A stretch of 64,000 nt of DNA from Pseudomonas sp. P8_241 (GCF_034008315.1 NZ_CP125377.1:558001-622000), one strand, 5' to 3'. Counted from the stretch's first letter, positions 1-9,156 are shown. Notes: generated by a model from the sequence alone, not told the origin. A program made the numbers and translations.

Positions 1-31
1 GAACAGGCATTCATAAAGCAGGAGTCATTCA

Positions 32-307
32 ATGGCCCGTATTAGTGTTGAGCGTGCCCACGGCCTGGGCAAGGAAGCGGCCCGCGAGAAGGCCGACCAG
101 TTGGCGCAGAAACTTTCCGACCAGTATGGCCTGGAGCCGCAATGGTCCGGCGACACCCTGAACCTCAAGCGTTCGGGCGTGAAAGGTGCGGTACATGTCA
201 GCGAAGATTCGATCAAGGTCGATGTGGAGTTGGGCCTGATGATGTCGGCCATGAGCGGCATGATCAAAGCGGAAATCGAAAAGGCGCTGGATAAAGCCCT
301 CGCATAA
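32..307 (+). CDS. Polyhydroxyalkanoic acid system family protein
   Basis: This 91-residue protein is small, charged and has no signal peptide or membrane segment. Its start (MARISVERAHGLG) and length match the PHA granule-associated small protein family (PHA_gran_rgn) that sits next to phaI/phaF in pseudomonads. The ATG at 32 follows an AGGAG at 20-24 with good spacing. The second half (about residues 66-91) is helical with an MMSAMSGM run, which could be amphipathic and suit a granule surface. It is separated from phaI by a REPIN and about 220 bases, so it is probably not in the same transcript. Its exact role is unknown; the link to PHA is by family and neighbourhood. Confidence 0.8.
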   Translation: MARISVERAHGLGKEAAREKADQLAQKLSDQYGLEPQWSGDTLNLKRSGVKGAVHVSEDSIKVDVELGLMMSAMSGMIKAEIEKALDKALA

Positions 308-316
308 ACGCGCTCT

Positions 317-403
317 TGTAGGAGCAAGCTTGCTCGCGATGCAGGCAACTCGGTATTTCAGTTGCACCGAGGTGATGCCATCGCGAGCAAGCTTGCTCCT
401 ACA
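317..403. repeat. REPIN (inverted pair of REP palindromes)
   Basis: Two copies of a REP unit (TGTAGGAGCAAGCTTGCTCG type) face each other across about 40 unrelated bases. The same unit recurs near 5272, 14956 and 49029. It lies between the PHA-associated small protein and phaI. The inner arms are perfect palindromes around AAGCTT. It may end or stabilise transcripts, but no T-run follows. Confidence 0.9.
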
Positions 404-530
404 GTCAGAGGCAACCCTCTGTCCATGTCAGTTGTTAGGGTGCCGTTTCTAATTTTTCTCCCTACCTTTGTGCCCAAGCCCGACACTTCTTGCGGGCAGT
501 TCCTCAAACCTTCTGCGCGTGAGGTGCACC

Positions 531-953
531 ATGGCCAAAGTTATTCTGAAGAAAAAAATCGACGCATCGACCACTGCTCTGGGCGACGTCAAATCCTATG
601 CCCGCAAGATCTGGCTGGCAGGCCTGGGTGCCTACACCAAGGTCGGCCAAGAGGGTAGCGAGTACTTTCAAGAGCTGATCAAGGCTGGTCAAGTTGTTGA
701 AAAAAATGGCAAAAAAGTAGTCGCTGAAAAACTCGAAGCGGCGAATGCCGAGATCGATGAAGCCAAGACCGAAGTGAGCACTTTCAAAGGTCGCGTCGAA
801 GTTCAACTCGACAAAGTCGAGAAGGCGTTCGACACGCGTGTCGCAAGTGCCTTGAATCGTATCGGTATTCCGTCTAAACATGACGTTGAGACACTCTCTG
901 CTAAGCTCGATGAGCTGACGGCATTGCTCGAACGTGTCGCGCGTAAATCTTAA
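531..953 (+). CDS. phaI: Phasin PhaI, PHA granule-associated protein
   Basis: PhaI coats intracellular PHA granules. The 140-residue product begins MAKVILKKKID; an in-frame upstream start at 468 exists but the ATG at 531 gives the family's usual length and N-terminus. The motif KIWLAGLGAYTKVGQEG, shared with PhaF just downstream, marks the phasin domain, followed by a long heptad-rich helix. The stop at 951-953 overlaps the ribosome-binding site of phaF, so the two genes are very likely one operon. Convergent phaD encodes the regulator known to control phaI and phaF in related species. Confidence 0.93.
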   Translation: MAKVILKKKIDASTTALGDVKSYARKIWLAGLGAYTKVGQEGSEYFQELIKAGQVVEKNGKKVVAEKLEAANAEIDEAKTEVSTFKGRVEVQLDKVEKAFDTRVASALNRIGIPSKHDVETLSAKLDELTALLERVARKS

Positions 954-963
954 GGAGAACGGG

Positions 964-1803
964 ATGGCTGGCAAAAAGAATACTGACAAAGAAGGCAGCT
1001 CGTGGATCGGGAAAGTCGAAGACTACTCCCGCAAAATCTGGCTGGCTGGCTTGGGCGTGTACTCGAAGATCGACACTGACGGCAGCAAGCTCTTCGATAC
1101 ACTCGTTAAAGACGGCGAGAAAGCCGAGAAGCTCGCCAAGAGCGCTGTTGGCAACAAGGTCGACGACGTCAAGGATTCCGCTTCTTCCGCCAAGTCGCGC
1201 ATCAGCGGCGTGAAAGATCGCGCACTGGGCAAGTGGGATGAGCTGGAAGGGGCTTTCGACAAGCGCCTGAACAGCGCCATTTCGCGCCTGGGCGTGCCGA
1301 GCCGCAACGAAGTCAAGGCTCTGCACAGCAAGGTCGATACCCTGACCAAGCAAATCGAAAAACTGACCGGCGCCAAGGTTGCGCCTGTTGCGGCGAAAAC
1401 TGCAGCAGCCAAACCAGCCGCCAAAACCGCGGCAAAACCACTGGCTAAAGCAGCTGCAAAACCAGCGGCCAAGACAGCGGCAGCAAAACCTGCTGCAGCC
1501 AAGCCAGCGGCCAAACCAGCTGCCGCGAAAGCCGCCGCTAAACCGGCTGCCAAGCCAGCAGCTAAACCTGCGGCCAAAACTGCAGCGGCCAAACCTGCTG
1601 CGGCCAAACCTGCTGCGGCGAAAAAACCAGCTGTGAAAAAGCCGGCTGCACCGAAAGCTGCTGCGCCAAAACCAGCAGTGGCTGCCGCCAAACCGGCAGC
1701 CCCGGCACCTGCAGCCAGTTCGTCGAACTCTGCGTCCGCGCCGACCCCTGCTGTAACCCCGACTGCCGCGCCAGCTCCATCGACGCCAACCAGTCAGTCC
1801 TGA
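964..1803 (+). CDS. phaF: Phasin PhaF with histone H1-like tail
   Basis: PhaF binds PHA granules through its N-terminal half and DNA through its C-terminal half, helping to share granules between daughter cells. The ATG at 964 follows AAGGAGA at 952-958. Residues 1 to about 137 form the phasin domain (KIWLAGLGVYSKIDTDG plus a coiled coil). From about residue 139 to 245 the protein is made of Ala-Ala-Lys-Pro repeats, like histone H1, and ends in an Ala/Pro/Ser-rich stretch. The product is 279 residues, slightly longer than the P. putida protein, and repeat number normally varies. The low-complexity DNA produces a long antisense ORF that is not a gene. Confidence 0.95.
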   Translation: MAGKKNTDKEGSSWIGKVEDYSRKIWLAGLGVYSKIDTDGSKLFDTLVKDGEKAEKLAKSAVGNKVDDVKDSASSAKSRISGVKDRALGKWDELEGAFDKRLNSAISRLGVPSRNEVKALHSKVDTLTKQIEKLTGAKVAPVAAKTAAAKPAAKTAAKPLAKAAAKPAAKTAAAKPAAAKPAAKPAAAKAAAKPAAKPAAKPAAKTAAAKPAAAKPAAAKKPAVKKPAAPKAAAPKPAVAAAKPAAPAPAASSSNSASAPTPAVTPTAAPAPSTPTSQS

Positions 1804-1818
1804 TTCTCAGGGCTCAAG

Positions 1819-1851
1819 AAAACGCCCGGCCTGTAAAGGTCGGGCGTTTTT
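1819..1851 (+). terminator. Rho-independent terminator of phaIF
   Basis: A GC-rich hairpin (AACGCCCGGCC paired with GGTCGGGCGTT) is followed by a T-run, 15 bases after the phaF stop. It would end the phaI-phaF transcript before it runs into convergent phaD. Confidence 0.9.
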
Positions 1852-1864
1852 GTTTGTGCAGAAA

Positions 1865-1892
1865 AAGATCGCAGCCTTCGGCAGCTCCTACA
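1865..1892. repeat. Single REP unit, GATCGCAGCCTTCGG type
   Basis: A solitary copy of the repeat AAGATCGCAGCCTTCGGCAG lies between the convergent phaF and phaD. The same unit is found at 12649-12678, 17759-17834 and 39520-39588. Confidence 0.75.
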
Positions 1893-1896
1893 GATC

Positions 1897-2514
1897 TCAT
1901 TGGTCTTCAAGGTACTCCATCGCCATCTGTTCGGTCGCCACTTTCATCGACGCAAGCAGGTGCGGCGCCACCAGCATCATGATCTGGTAAATCACCAGTC
2001 GCACTTCACCTTCGCGGCCGAGGATTCGCTGATAGTCCAGTGAAAACAGCAACGTCAGGGTGATTTGCTCCACCAGTTGCCCCAGCGCCTGGGTCTCACT
2101 GACCAGCAACCCTTGCGCCTGTAAGCGCGCCAGCAACGACGCCAGTGTGCGCTTGAGGGAATTGAGCAGGTTGCGAATGCCCTTGGCCAGTTTCGGCAGA
2201 CGTCCTGCGAGGTTCGACAGGTCCTGGAACAGAAACCGGTAGTGGGACAGGCGTTCGACGATCAGGTGCAAGAACAGCCAGTAGTCCTCAGGTGCCAATT
2301 CGACATCGGCCGGTGGATCGAGCAGTGGCGCGAGTTCGTTTTGAAAGCGCTCGAAAAGCCCGAGAATCAGCGGTTCCTTACCGTGGAAGTGGTAGTAGAG
2401 GTTGCCCGGGCTGATGCCCATTTCGTTGGCAACTTCCATGGTGGAGACATTCGGTTCGCCCTTCTCGTTGAACAAACTCAGGGCACATTCGAGGATCCGG
2501 TCGCGGGTTTTCAT
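1897..2514 (-). CDS. phaD: TetR-family regulator PhaD
   Basis: PhaD is the TetR-like regulator of the PHA locus, reported in P. putida to activate phaC1 and phaI transcription. The 205-residue protein has an N-terminal helix-turn-helix: MKTRDRILECALSLF, then NEMGISPGNLYYHFHGKE at about residues 29-46, typical of the family. The rest is a helical ligand-binding domain. It lies 59 bases downstream of phaC2 on the same strand and is probably the last gene of phaC1-Z-C2-D. It converges on phaF. Confidence 0.93.
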   Translation of the reverse strand: MKTRDRILECALSLFNEKGEPNVSTMEVANEMGISPGNLYYHFHGKEPLILGLFERFQNELAPLLDPPADVELAPEDYWLFLHLIVERLSHYRFLFQDLSNLAGRLPKLAKGIRNLLNSLKRTLASLLARLQAQGLLVSETQALGQLVEQITLTLLFSLDYQRILGREGEVRLVIYQIMMLVAPHLLASMKVATEQMAMEYLEDQ

Positions 2515-2573
2515 CCAGTCTTCTTATTGATCGGGTCATGCCACGGCAGGCAGCCGCCGTGGCTCGTTTAACG

Positions 2574-4256
2574 TCAGCGCACGCGCACGTAAGTGCCAGG
2601 TGCCGCCTCCATCGGTGGATAATTCTGGTTGCCCAGCGCCGTGTGCGTTTCTTTTTGCGCGCCGGAGCGCTCCTGGATCCAGCCGAGCCATTGGCCCCAC
2701 CAGCTGCCCTCGACTTGCTTGGCGTCGTAGAACCAGGCCCGTGGGTCGCTGCTCAGCTTTGCGCCCTCGACATAGTTGGCTTTCGGATTGTTCGGCGGGT
2801 TTAGAATGCTTTGTATGTGGCCGCTGTTGGACAGCACAAAACGACGGTCGCCACCGAGTAGCAGCGTTGAACGATACACCGCATCCCACGGCGTAATGTG
2901 ATCGTTGATGCCGGCAACGCTGAAGCTGTCGACGGTCACCTTCTGTAAATCTATCGGTGTGCCACAGACTTCGAGACCGCCCGGATGGCCCAGCGGGTTG
3001 TGCTTGAAGAAGTCCAGCAAATCGCCGTGCAGGGCGGCGGGCAGGCGTGTGTTGTCGTTGTTCCAGTAGAGGATGTCGAATGCTGGCGGCTCTTTTCCCA
3101 ACAGGTAATTGTTGACGAAGTAGCTCCAGATCAAATCGTTGGGGCGCATCCAGGCGAACACCTTGGCCATGTCCCGCCCGTCCAGCACACCTTTCTGGTA
3201 GGAGCGGCGCTTGGCGGCTTCCAGGGTTTGTTCGTCGGCGAACAGTGTGGCAGGCGAATCCATTTGGCTGTCGAGCAAGCTCACCAGATACGTCGCGCTG
3301 GAGACCCGGCGCAGTTGCCGCTTGGCCTGCAAGTGCCCCTGCAGCGCGGCAATGGTCAGCCCGCCGGCACAGGCGCCCATCAGGTTGACCTCACGGGCGC
3401 CGGTGATGGCCCGGCAGACGTTCATGGCTTCTTCCACGGCCTCGACGTAAGTCGACAGACCCCATTCACGGTGGCGCACATCAGGGTTGCGCCAACTGAT
3501 CACGAATGTCTGCAGGCTGTTCTTGAGTGCGTACTGGACGAAACTGTTGTGCGGGCTCAGATCAAAAATGTAGTACTTGTTGATCTGCGGTGGCACCACC
3601 AACAGGGGCTTGGAGTACTGCTTTTCGCTCATGGGCTTGTATTGGATCAGCTCCAGCAGTTCATTGCGAAACACCACCGCGCCGGCGGTGGTGGCGACTG
3701 TTTTGCCGACCTCGAACGAGTGCTTGGTGACTTGTCGTGGCAGGCCGTCGTTGTGCAGAAAGTCGTCTACCAGGTGGCTGATGCCGCGCACCAGGCTATT
3801 GCCGCCGGAGTTGAAGATTTCCTTGATCGCCAGCGGATTGAGCAGGGTGTTGGAGGGCGACACGGCATCGTTGAGCAAGGCAAAGGCGAAGTGAGCGCGG
3901 GCGCGGTCGTCCGGGCTCATATTGCTCTCGTCGATCCACTGTTTGACTTGTTTCTGCCAGCTCAGATACGCCTGCAGGCTGCGACGGTAAAACGGGTTCA
4001 GGCTCCATGCCGGGTCAGCGAAGCGCGCATCCTGCGGGTTGGTCGGGTGCAGGGTATCGCCCAGCAGCACACGACCCAGTTGTCCGCTCAGTTTCAAGGC
4101 ATGTCGCGCGGTGTGCACCGGGTTGCGCAAACCATGAGCGGCCACACTGCGCAGAGTCGACAGCAGATCCCGGCCGCGCAGACCGGTGATCGCACTTTGT
4201 GCGTTGATGAACGTGGCGGGAGGGGGTAGAGACTCCCTCGCTGGTTTATCGCGCAT
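2574..4256 (-). CDS. phaC2: Class II PHA synthase 2
   Basis: PhaC2 polymerises (R)-3-hydroxyacyl-CoA of medium chain length into PHA at the granule surface. The 560-residue protein has the lipase-box-like GACAGG with the nucleophile Cys296. Downstream, NDHITPW and SGHIQS carry the Asp and His of the catalytic triad. It is clearly paralogous to PhaC1 (same length, colinear motifs such as FADPAWS and VPPQINK), but its N-terminal 25 residues differ. It lies downstream of phaZ after a 113-base gap. The ATG at 4256 gives the family's N-terminus. Confidence 0.96.
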   Translation of the reverse strand: MRDKPARESLPPPATFINAQSAITGLRGRDLLSTLRSVAAHGLRNPVHTARHALKLSGQLGRVLLGDTLHPTNPQDARFADPAWSLNPFYRRSLQAYLSWQKQVKQWIDESNMSPDDRARAHFAFALLNDAVSPSNTLLNPLAIKEIFNSGGNSLVRGISHLVDDFLHNDGLPRQVTKHSFEVGKTVATTAGAVVFRNELLELIQYKPMSEKQYSKPLLVVPPQINKYYIFDLSPHNSFVQYALKNSLQTFVISWRNPDVRHREWGLSTYVEAVEEAMNVCRAITGAREVNLMGACAGGLTIAALQGHLQAKRQLRRVSSATYLVSLLDSQMDSPATLFADEQTLEAAKRRSYQKGVLDGRDMAKVFAWMRPNDLIWSYFVNNYLLGKEPPAFDILYWNNDNTRLPAALHGDLLDFFKHNPLGHPGGLEVCGTPIDLQKVTVDSFSVAGINDHITPWDAVYRSTLLLGGDRRFVLSNSGHIQSILNPPNNPKANYVEGAKLSSDPRAWFYDAKQVEGSWWGQWLGWIQERSGAQKETHTALGNQNYPPMEAAPGTYVRVR

Positions 4257-4369
4257 GACTCAACACTCCTTCGTCTTCAGGCCAAATACAAATACCGAAC
4301 CAGAACACCATAGACGCTGTAATGGGTTGTTGCGCGGCGCGGCGTCCTGCCGTTCCCTTACTGCAAGGT

Positions 4370-5224
4370 TTAGCCGCCCAATGGCGCTGGATGCGGATGC
4401 ATCACCGCGCGCTGTCGCTCCTCTTCCAGGAATTTCATGATGATCGGGGCGACCGCTTCGGCCCGGGTAATCAGGAACAAATGCCCGTCGTCGATAATGT
4501 GCAGCTGGGCATTGGGAATCCGCCAGGCCAAAACGCGCATGTTGATCAGCGGGATCAGTGGGTCATCATCGCCCGCCAGCACCAGGGTCGGCTGATTGAT
4601 CTTGTGCAGCCAGTGGATACTGGTCCAGCCGACGCCGGCGAACAGTTGCCAGTAGTAACCGAGTTTGCCTGCCGAGCGCACTTTGGCGGCGTGGCTGGCT
4701 GCCAGGGTCGGATCGCGACGGAACGAACCACCGTAAATCAACGGCGCAATCCGGATCACGTGGGACGGCTGAATGTAGCGCCGCGGGCTGGCCATCAGCC
4801 ACAGCACCTTCGGCTTGCCCGGCACCATCACCGCACCGGCCGCCGTGGCAGCCAGTACCAGCTTCTTGCAGCGCTCTGGATAGTCAAAGGCAAACTGCTG
4901 AGCGAGGGCACCACCCCAAGACACTCCGATCACGTTGACTTGCCCGTAATCGAGATAGTCGAGCATTCGCGCCGTGAGTTTTGCCAGGCCGGGAAAGCGA
5001 TAAGGCCGGCGCGGTGTCGACGAGCCGCCGACACCGGGTACGTCGAAAGCGATGACTTCCAGGTCCGGGTCGAGCGCCGCGATGAACGGAAACACCAGCT
5101 CCAGGTTGGCGCCGATGCCGTTGAATATCAGCAAGGGCGTCAAGTGAGGCTTGCCGGGGCGTACCGCCGTGCGGAGCGTCTGGCCATCCAGCTCGACGGT
5201 ACGGAATATAAAGGGTTGCGGCAT
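4370..5224 (-). CDS. phaZ: Intracellular PHA depolymerase PhaZ
   Basis: PhaZ hydrolyses stored mcl-PHA to release 3-hydroxy fatty acids. The protein is an alpha/beta hydrolase of 284 residues from the ATG at 5224 (MPQPFIFRTVELDG). A longer reading frame exists upstream, but it runs through the REPIN at 5272-5367 and is not credible. The nucleophile elbow GVSWGG places Ser102, the position known for the P. putida enzyme. AGDDDPLIP and the DDGHLF motif near the C-terminus hold the remaining triad residues. It lies between the two synthase genes, the usual order in pseudomonads. Confidence 0.95.
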   Translation of the reverse strand: MPQPFIFRTVELDGQTLRTAVRPGKPHLTPLLIFNGIGANLELVFPFIAALDPDLEVIAFDVPGVGGSSTPRRPYRFPGLAKLTARMLDYLDYGQVNVIGVSWGGALAQQFAFDYPERCKKLVLAATAAGAVMVPGKPKVLWLMASPRRYIQPSHVIRIAPLIYGGSFRRDPTLAASHAAKVRSAGKLGYYWQLFAGVGWTSIHWLHKINQPTLVLAGDDDPLIPLINMRVLAWRIPNAQLHIIDDGHLFLITRAEAVAPIIMKFLEEERQRAVMHPHPAPLGG

Positions 5225-5271
5225 GCTTCGGGGCCCTGTGGGTCGCGTTTTTAAATTCTTCCCCGATCCCC

Positions 5272-5367
5272 TGTAGGAGCGAGCTTGCTCGCGAAAAACG
5301 CAAAGGCAACGCATTCATCCAGACAGCGCGCGTTATCGTTGACGTCCATCGCGAGCTCGCTCCTACA
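5272..5367. repeat. REPIN between phaC1 and phaZ
   Basis: Two facing REP units (TGTAGGAGCGAGCTTGCTCG and its inverse) lie in the gap between phaC1 and phaZ. A stem of this kind inside a polycistronic transcript may protect the phaC1 message or weaken readthrough into phaZ. Confidence 0.88.
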
Positions 5368-5385
5368 AGGGGCGAGGTGTGTCAG

Positions 5386-7065
5386 TTACCGCTCATGTAC
5401 ATAGGTGCCGGGTGCAGCTTCAGCCGCCGGATAGGCCTTGTTGCCCAGTTTCAAAGGCGCCTTCTTCAGGTTGCCCGAACGCTCGGCCTGCCAGGTCTGC
5501 CAGTGCAGCCACCAGGAGTCGGTGTGTTTGGTCGACTCCAGCTGCCAGTCATCAGCGTTGACGGGCATTTCGGTGCTGGTCATGTAGCGCGATTTCGGAT
5601 TGCCCGGCGGGTTCAGGATGCTCTGGATGTGCCCGCTGCTGGACAGCACGAATTCAACCTTGCCGCCAAACAGCTGCGCCGATTTGTAGCAGGAGCGCCA
5701 CGGAGTGATGTGGTCGCTGGTGCCGGCCAAGGCAAAGATGTCGGCGGTGACCTGCTTGAGATCGATCGGCGTGCCGCACACTTCCAGTGCGTTCGGGCGG
5801 ATCAATGGATTGTTTTTGAACATTTCGATCAGGTCGCCGTGGAACGCGGCAGGCAGGCGAGTGGTGTCGTTGTTCCAGAAGAGAATGTCGAACACCGGCG
5901 GCTCGTTGCCCAACAGGTAGTTGTTGACCCAGTAGTTCCAGATCAGGTCGTTGGGGCGCATCCAGGCGAAGACTTTCGCCATGTCGCGGCCTTCCAGTAC
6001 ACCGGCCTGATAGGAATGGCGCTTGGCGGATTCGAGGGTCTGCTCGTTGACGAACAGGGCAACGTCGCTGTCCAGTGTGGTGTCGAGCACGCTGACCAAC
6101 AGTGTCAGGGAGTTCACCTTTTTCTCGCCGATTGCCGCGTAGTGGCCCAGCAGTGCGGTGCAGGTGATCCCGCCGGAGCAGGCGCCGAGCATGTTCACAT
6201 CTTTGCTGCCAGTGATCGCGGTGATCACGTCGACGGCTTCCTTGAGCGCTTCGATGTAAGTCGACAGACCCCACTCGCGTTGCGCCTTGGTCGGGTTGCG
6301 CCAACTGACGATGAATGTCTGAACGTTGCTGCGCAGGCAGAACCGCGCCAGGCTCTTCTCCGGGCTCAGGTCGAAAACGTAGAACTTGTTGATCTGTGGC
6401 GGTACTACCAGCAGTGGGCGCTCATAGACTTGCTCGGTGCTCGGCTTGTACTGGATCAGTTCCAGCACATCGTTGCGGAACACCACCGCGCCTTCGGTCA
6501 CGCCCAGGGTCTTGCCGACCTCAAATGCACCCATGTTGACCTGGCTCGGCATACCGCCGTTGTGCACGATGTCCTTGGCCAGATGGGAAAGGCCGTCAAG
6601 CAGGCTTTTACCGCCGGTTTCGAAGAAGCGTTTGACTGCTGCAGGGTTGGCCGCCGTATTGGACGGTGCGAGCGCTTCGGTCATGAGGTTGATGACGAAA
6701 TGCCCGCGACCGACATCCTGTGCCGGCAGATTGCTTTCGTCGATCCAGGTGTGGAGCTCCTTGCGCCACGCCAGGTAAGTCTGCAAATAACGTTTGTAGA
6801 GCGGGTTTTGGCTCCAGGCCGGATCGGCGAAACGACGATCTTCGTTGGTCGGTTGCAGCGCGGATTTGCCGAGCAAAACGTTCTTGAGTTCAAGGCCGAA
6901 ATGAGCGACATGCTTGGCGCTGTGAATCGGTTGCCTGACGGCTTGCCTGAGCACCATACGAGCTGAAGCCAGTAGATCTTTGCCACGCAGTCCAACGACA
7001 GGATTGAGCCCCAAGGTGTTTTCGGAGGCTTGATACTTCAAGTCATCGTTATTCTTGTTACTCAT
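5386..7065 (-). CDS. phaC1: Class II PHA synthase 1
   Basis: PhaC1 is the main medium-chain-length PHA synthase. It has 559 residues, the class II standard length. The box GACSGG places the nucleophile Cys296; SDHITPW and SSGHIQS carry the catalytic Asp and His in the C-terminal third. The start MSNKNNDDLKYQASEN is a typical pseudomonad PhaC1 N-terminus. It is the first gene of phaC1-Z-C2-D, transcribed toward phaD. A sigma54-like promoter lies at 7192-7207. Confidence 0.97.
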   Translation of the reverse strand: MSNKNNDDLKYQASENTLGLNPVVGLRGKDLLASARMVLRQAVRQPIHSAKHVAHFGLELKNVLLGKSALQPTNEDRRFADPAWSQNPLYKRYLQTYLAWRKELHTWIDESNLPAQDVGRGHFVINLMTEALAPSNTAANPAAVKRFFETGGKSLLDGLSHLAKDIVHNGGMPSQVNMGAFEVGKTLGVTEGAVVFRNDVLELIQYKPSTEQVYERPLLVVPPQINKFYVFDLSPEKSLARFCLRSNVQTFIVSWRNPTKAQREWGLSTYIEALKEAVDVITAITGSKDVNMLGACSGGITCTALLGHYAAIGEKKVNSLTLLVSVLDTTLDSDVALFVNEQTLESAKRHSYQAGVLEGRDMAKVFAWMRPNDLIWNYWVNNYLLGNEPPVFDILFWNNDTTRLPAAFHGDLIEMFKNNPLIRPNALEVCGTPIDLKQVTADIFALAGTSDHITPWRSCYKSAQLFGGKVEFVLSSSGHIQSILNPPGNPKSRYMTSTEMPVNADDWQLESTKHTDSWWLHWQTWQAERSGNLKKAPLKLGNKAYPAAEAAPGTYVHER

Positions 7066-7191
7066 CTACGACGCTCCATTGTCCTGAGACGAGTACCGGG
7101 TCGTGCTGTGCAGTCTCACAACTAACGCCAGGTACTGCTGCTCGGGGTGACCGTTAATACTGCATCGCTGCTTTTTTAATGCAGAGAGCAC

Positions 7192-7207
7192 TGCAGGGAA
7201 CTTGCCA
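7192..7207 (-). promoter_or_regulatory. Sigma54-like -24/-12 promoter upstream of phaC1
   Basis: Read on the minus strand the site is TGGCAAGTTCCCTGCA, against the RpoN consensus TGGCAC-N5-TTGC. GG and GC are exactly 10 bases apart; two consensus positions differ. It would start transcription about 115 bases before the phaC1 ATG. RpoN-dependent PHA formation has been described for P. aeruginosa, which agrees. Confidence 0.55.
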
Positions 7208-7324
7208 GTTCCATTGGTTACCCGAGTTTAATTTTTTTCGCAAGCAGGCCAATCAGTGGTCCTGGAGCGGAGCATTCAAGCAGATGAAATTAGAAAATGC
7301 CTTCTAATGAACAAGAGGCTCGGA

Positions 7325-7702
7325 CTAGAGCATCAGTTTGACGACAGACTCGTTCGGATCGCGGGTTTTTCCGGCCGCTTTGAGCTCGGCAAGGTAGTCT
7401 TCCCAGAGTGCGTCATAACGCCGCGCCAGTTCGTAGAGGTATTCCCAGGTGAACAGACCGCTGTCGTGGCCATCATCGAACGTCAGTTTGATTGCATACT
7501 GACCGGCCGGTTCTACCTTGGTCAGTCCTACGTTGATCTTGCCAAATTGCAAGACAGGTTTGCCGTGGCCCTGGACCTCGGCGGAGGGGGAGTGCACGCG
7601 TAGAAACTCGGCGGGCAGGGTGTATTCCTCTCCGGTCGCGTATTTGAGCGACAGGGTTTTTGAGGCTTTGTGCAGTTTGATGTCGGTGGGGAGCTGGGTC
7701 AT
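7325..7702 (-). CDS. DUF971 protein (gamma-butyrobetaine hydroxylase-like N-terminal domain)
   Basis: This 125-residue protein consists of the small DUF971 domain, which also forms the N-terminus of gamma-butyrobetaine hydroxylases. The recognisable parts are the beta-rich start (IKLHKASKTLSLKY), an LRVHSPSAEVQGHG stretch, and FDDGHDSGLFTWEYLYELA near residues 76-94. In the full-length oxygenases this fold binds zinc; I do not see a Cys-rich zinc site here, only scattered His/Asp. It follows hslU on the same strand after a REPIN, an arrangement common in pseudomonads. Its function is not established. Confidence 0.88.
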   Translation of the reverse strand: MTQLPTDIKLHKASKTLSLKYATGEEYTLPAEFLRVHSPSAEVQGHGKPVLQFGKINVGLTKVEPAGQYAIKLTFDDGHDSGLFTWEYLYELARRYDALWEDYLAELKAAGKTRDPNESVVKLML

Positions 7703-7737
7703 GGCCGGATATCCGTTGGTATGCGTGATCTGACCCT

Positions 7738-7804
7738 TGTAGGAGCCGGCTTGCTGGCGATGGCGATCTTGGGTGCGTCATCGCCGGCAAGCCGGGCTCC
7801 TACA
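7738..7804. repeat. REPIN between hslU and the DUF971 gene
   Basis: Two facing units of the GCCGGCTTGCTGGCGAT type of REP are separated by about 20 bases. The 3' unit has an extra G in its arm (AAGCCGGGCTCC). It sits 15 bases after the hslU stop and could act as a 3' stabiliser for hslVU mRNA. Confidence 0.88.
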
Positions 7805-7818
7805 AGGAATCACATTAC

Positions 7819-9156
7819 CTACAGGATATAACGGGACAGGTCTTCGTTCTGTGCCAATTCGCCCAGGTGACTGTTGACGTAGTCGGCGTCGATCTGGATC
7901 ACCTTGTCATCATGTGCGCTGGCCAGGTCGCCGGCACTGAACGACACCTCTTCGAGCAGGCGTTCGAGCAATGTGTGCAAACGGCGGGCACCGATGTTTT
8001 CGGTTTTCTCGTTGACCTGCCAGGCGATCTCGGCGATGCGCTTGATCCCGCTCGGCAGGAACTCGATGCCCAGGCCTTCGGTTTTCAACAGCGCGCAATA
8101 TTGCTCGGTAAGCGACGCATGCGGTTCGCTGAGAATGCGCTCGAAGTCTTCCGGGCTCAGGGCCTTGAGTTCCACGCGGATCGGCAGACGGCCTTGCAGC
8201 TCGGGCACCAGGTCGCTCGGCTTGCTCAAGTGGAAAGCACCGGAGGCGATGAACAGGATGTGGTCGGTCTTGACCATGCCCAGTTTGGTGTTGACGGTGC
8301 AACCTTCGATAAGCGGCAGCAAGTCGCGCTGTACGCCTTCGCGGGACACATCGACTCCACCGGAGTTGCCGCGCTTGGCGACCTTGTCGATTTCGTCGAT
8401 GAACACGATGCCGTGCTGCTCGACTGCTTCCAGCGCCTTGGCCTTCAACTCTTCATCGTTGACCAGGCGACCGGCTTCTTCGTCACGCACCAGTTTCAGC
8501 GCTTCCTTGACCTTGAGCTTGCGGGCTTTCTTCTTGCCCTTGCCCATGTTGGCGAACAGGCTTTGCAGCTGGTTGGTCATTTCTTCCATGCCCGGTGGCG
8601 CGGAGATATCGACGCCGGCCATCTCGGCGACTTCGATTTCGATCTCCTTGTCATCCAGCTGACCTTCGCGCAGGCGCTTGCGGAACAGCTGGCGGGTGTT
8701 GGAGTCGGCAGTCGGGGCGTCGTCGTTGCTGAAACCCATACGCGCCGGAGGCAGCAGGGCGTCGAGGATACGCTCCTCAGCGGCGTCTTCGGCGCGGTGG
8801 CGAACCTTGACCATTTCCTGTTCGCGCAGCAGTTTGATGGCGGCATCGGCGAGGTCGCGAATGATCGATTCGACGTCGCGACCTACATAGCCGACCTCGG
8901 TGAATTTGGTGGCTTCGACTTTGATGAACGGCGCATTGGCCAGTTTCGCCAGGCGACGGGCGATCTCGGTTTTACCAACACCGGTCGGGCCGATCATCAG
9001 GATGTTCTTGGGTGTTACTTCAACACGCAGCTCTTCAGGCAGCTGCATCCGGCGCCAACGGTTACGCAGAGCAATGGCGACGGCGCGCTTGGCATCGTCC
9101 TGGCCGATGATGTGGCGATTGAGTTCGTGGACGATTTCACGGGGAGTCATGGACAT
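7819..9156 (-). CDS. hslU: ATPase subunit HslU of the HslUV protease
   Basis: HslU is the AAA+ unfoldase that feeds proteins to the HslV peptidase in the cytoplasm. In the 445-residue protein, Walker A GPTGVGKT is at residues 56-63 and Walker B FIDEID near 254. The acidic, insertion-rich I domain lies between about residues 110 and 240. The C-terminus LSRYIL is the tail that docks into HslV. It starts 54 bases after hslV on the same strand and shares its heat-shock promoter. A second in-frame ATG two codons later is possible. Confidence 0.97.
   Translation of the reverse strand: MSMTPREIVHELNRHIIGQDDAKRAVAIALRNRWRRMQLPEELRVEVTPKNILMIGPTGVGKTEIARRLAKLANAPFIKVEATKFTEVGYVGRDVESIIRDLADAAIKLLREQEMVKVRHRAEDAAEERILDALLPPARMGFSNDDAPTADSNTRQLFRKRLREGQLDDKEIEIEVAEMAGVDISAPPGMEEMTNQLQSLFANMGKGKKKARKLKVKEALKLVRDEEAGRLVNDEELKAKALEAVEQHGIVFIDEIDKVAKRGNSGGVDVSREGVQRDLLPLIEGCTVNTKLGMVKTDHILFIASGAFHLSKPSDLVPELQGRLPIRVELKALSPEDFERILSEPHASLTEQYCALLKTEGLGIEFLPSGIKRIAEIAWQVNEKTENIGARRLHTLLERLLEEVSFSAGDLASAHDDKVIQIDADYVNSHLGELAQNEDLSRYIL

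Noticed and set aside
317..403. REP pairs considered as CRISPR repeats
   Set aside because: Units are inverted, not direct, dispersed one pair at a time, and have no cas genes nearby.
1023..1691. A 222-codon antisense frame over the phaF tail, rich in Ala/Gly/Leu
   Set aside because: It is produced by the AAKP-repeat DNA of phaF and does not look like a true membrane protein.
5377..6966. A 529-codon + strand frame over phaC1
   Set aside because: Antisense shadow of the synthase; a similar shadow lies over phaC2 because the genes are paralogous.
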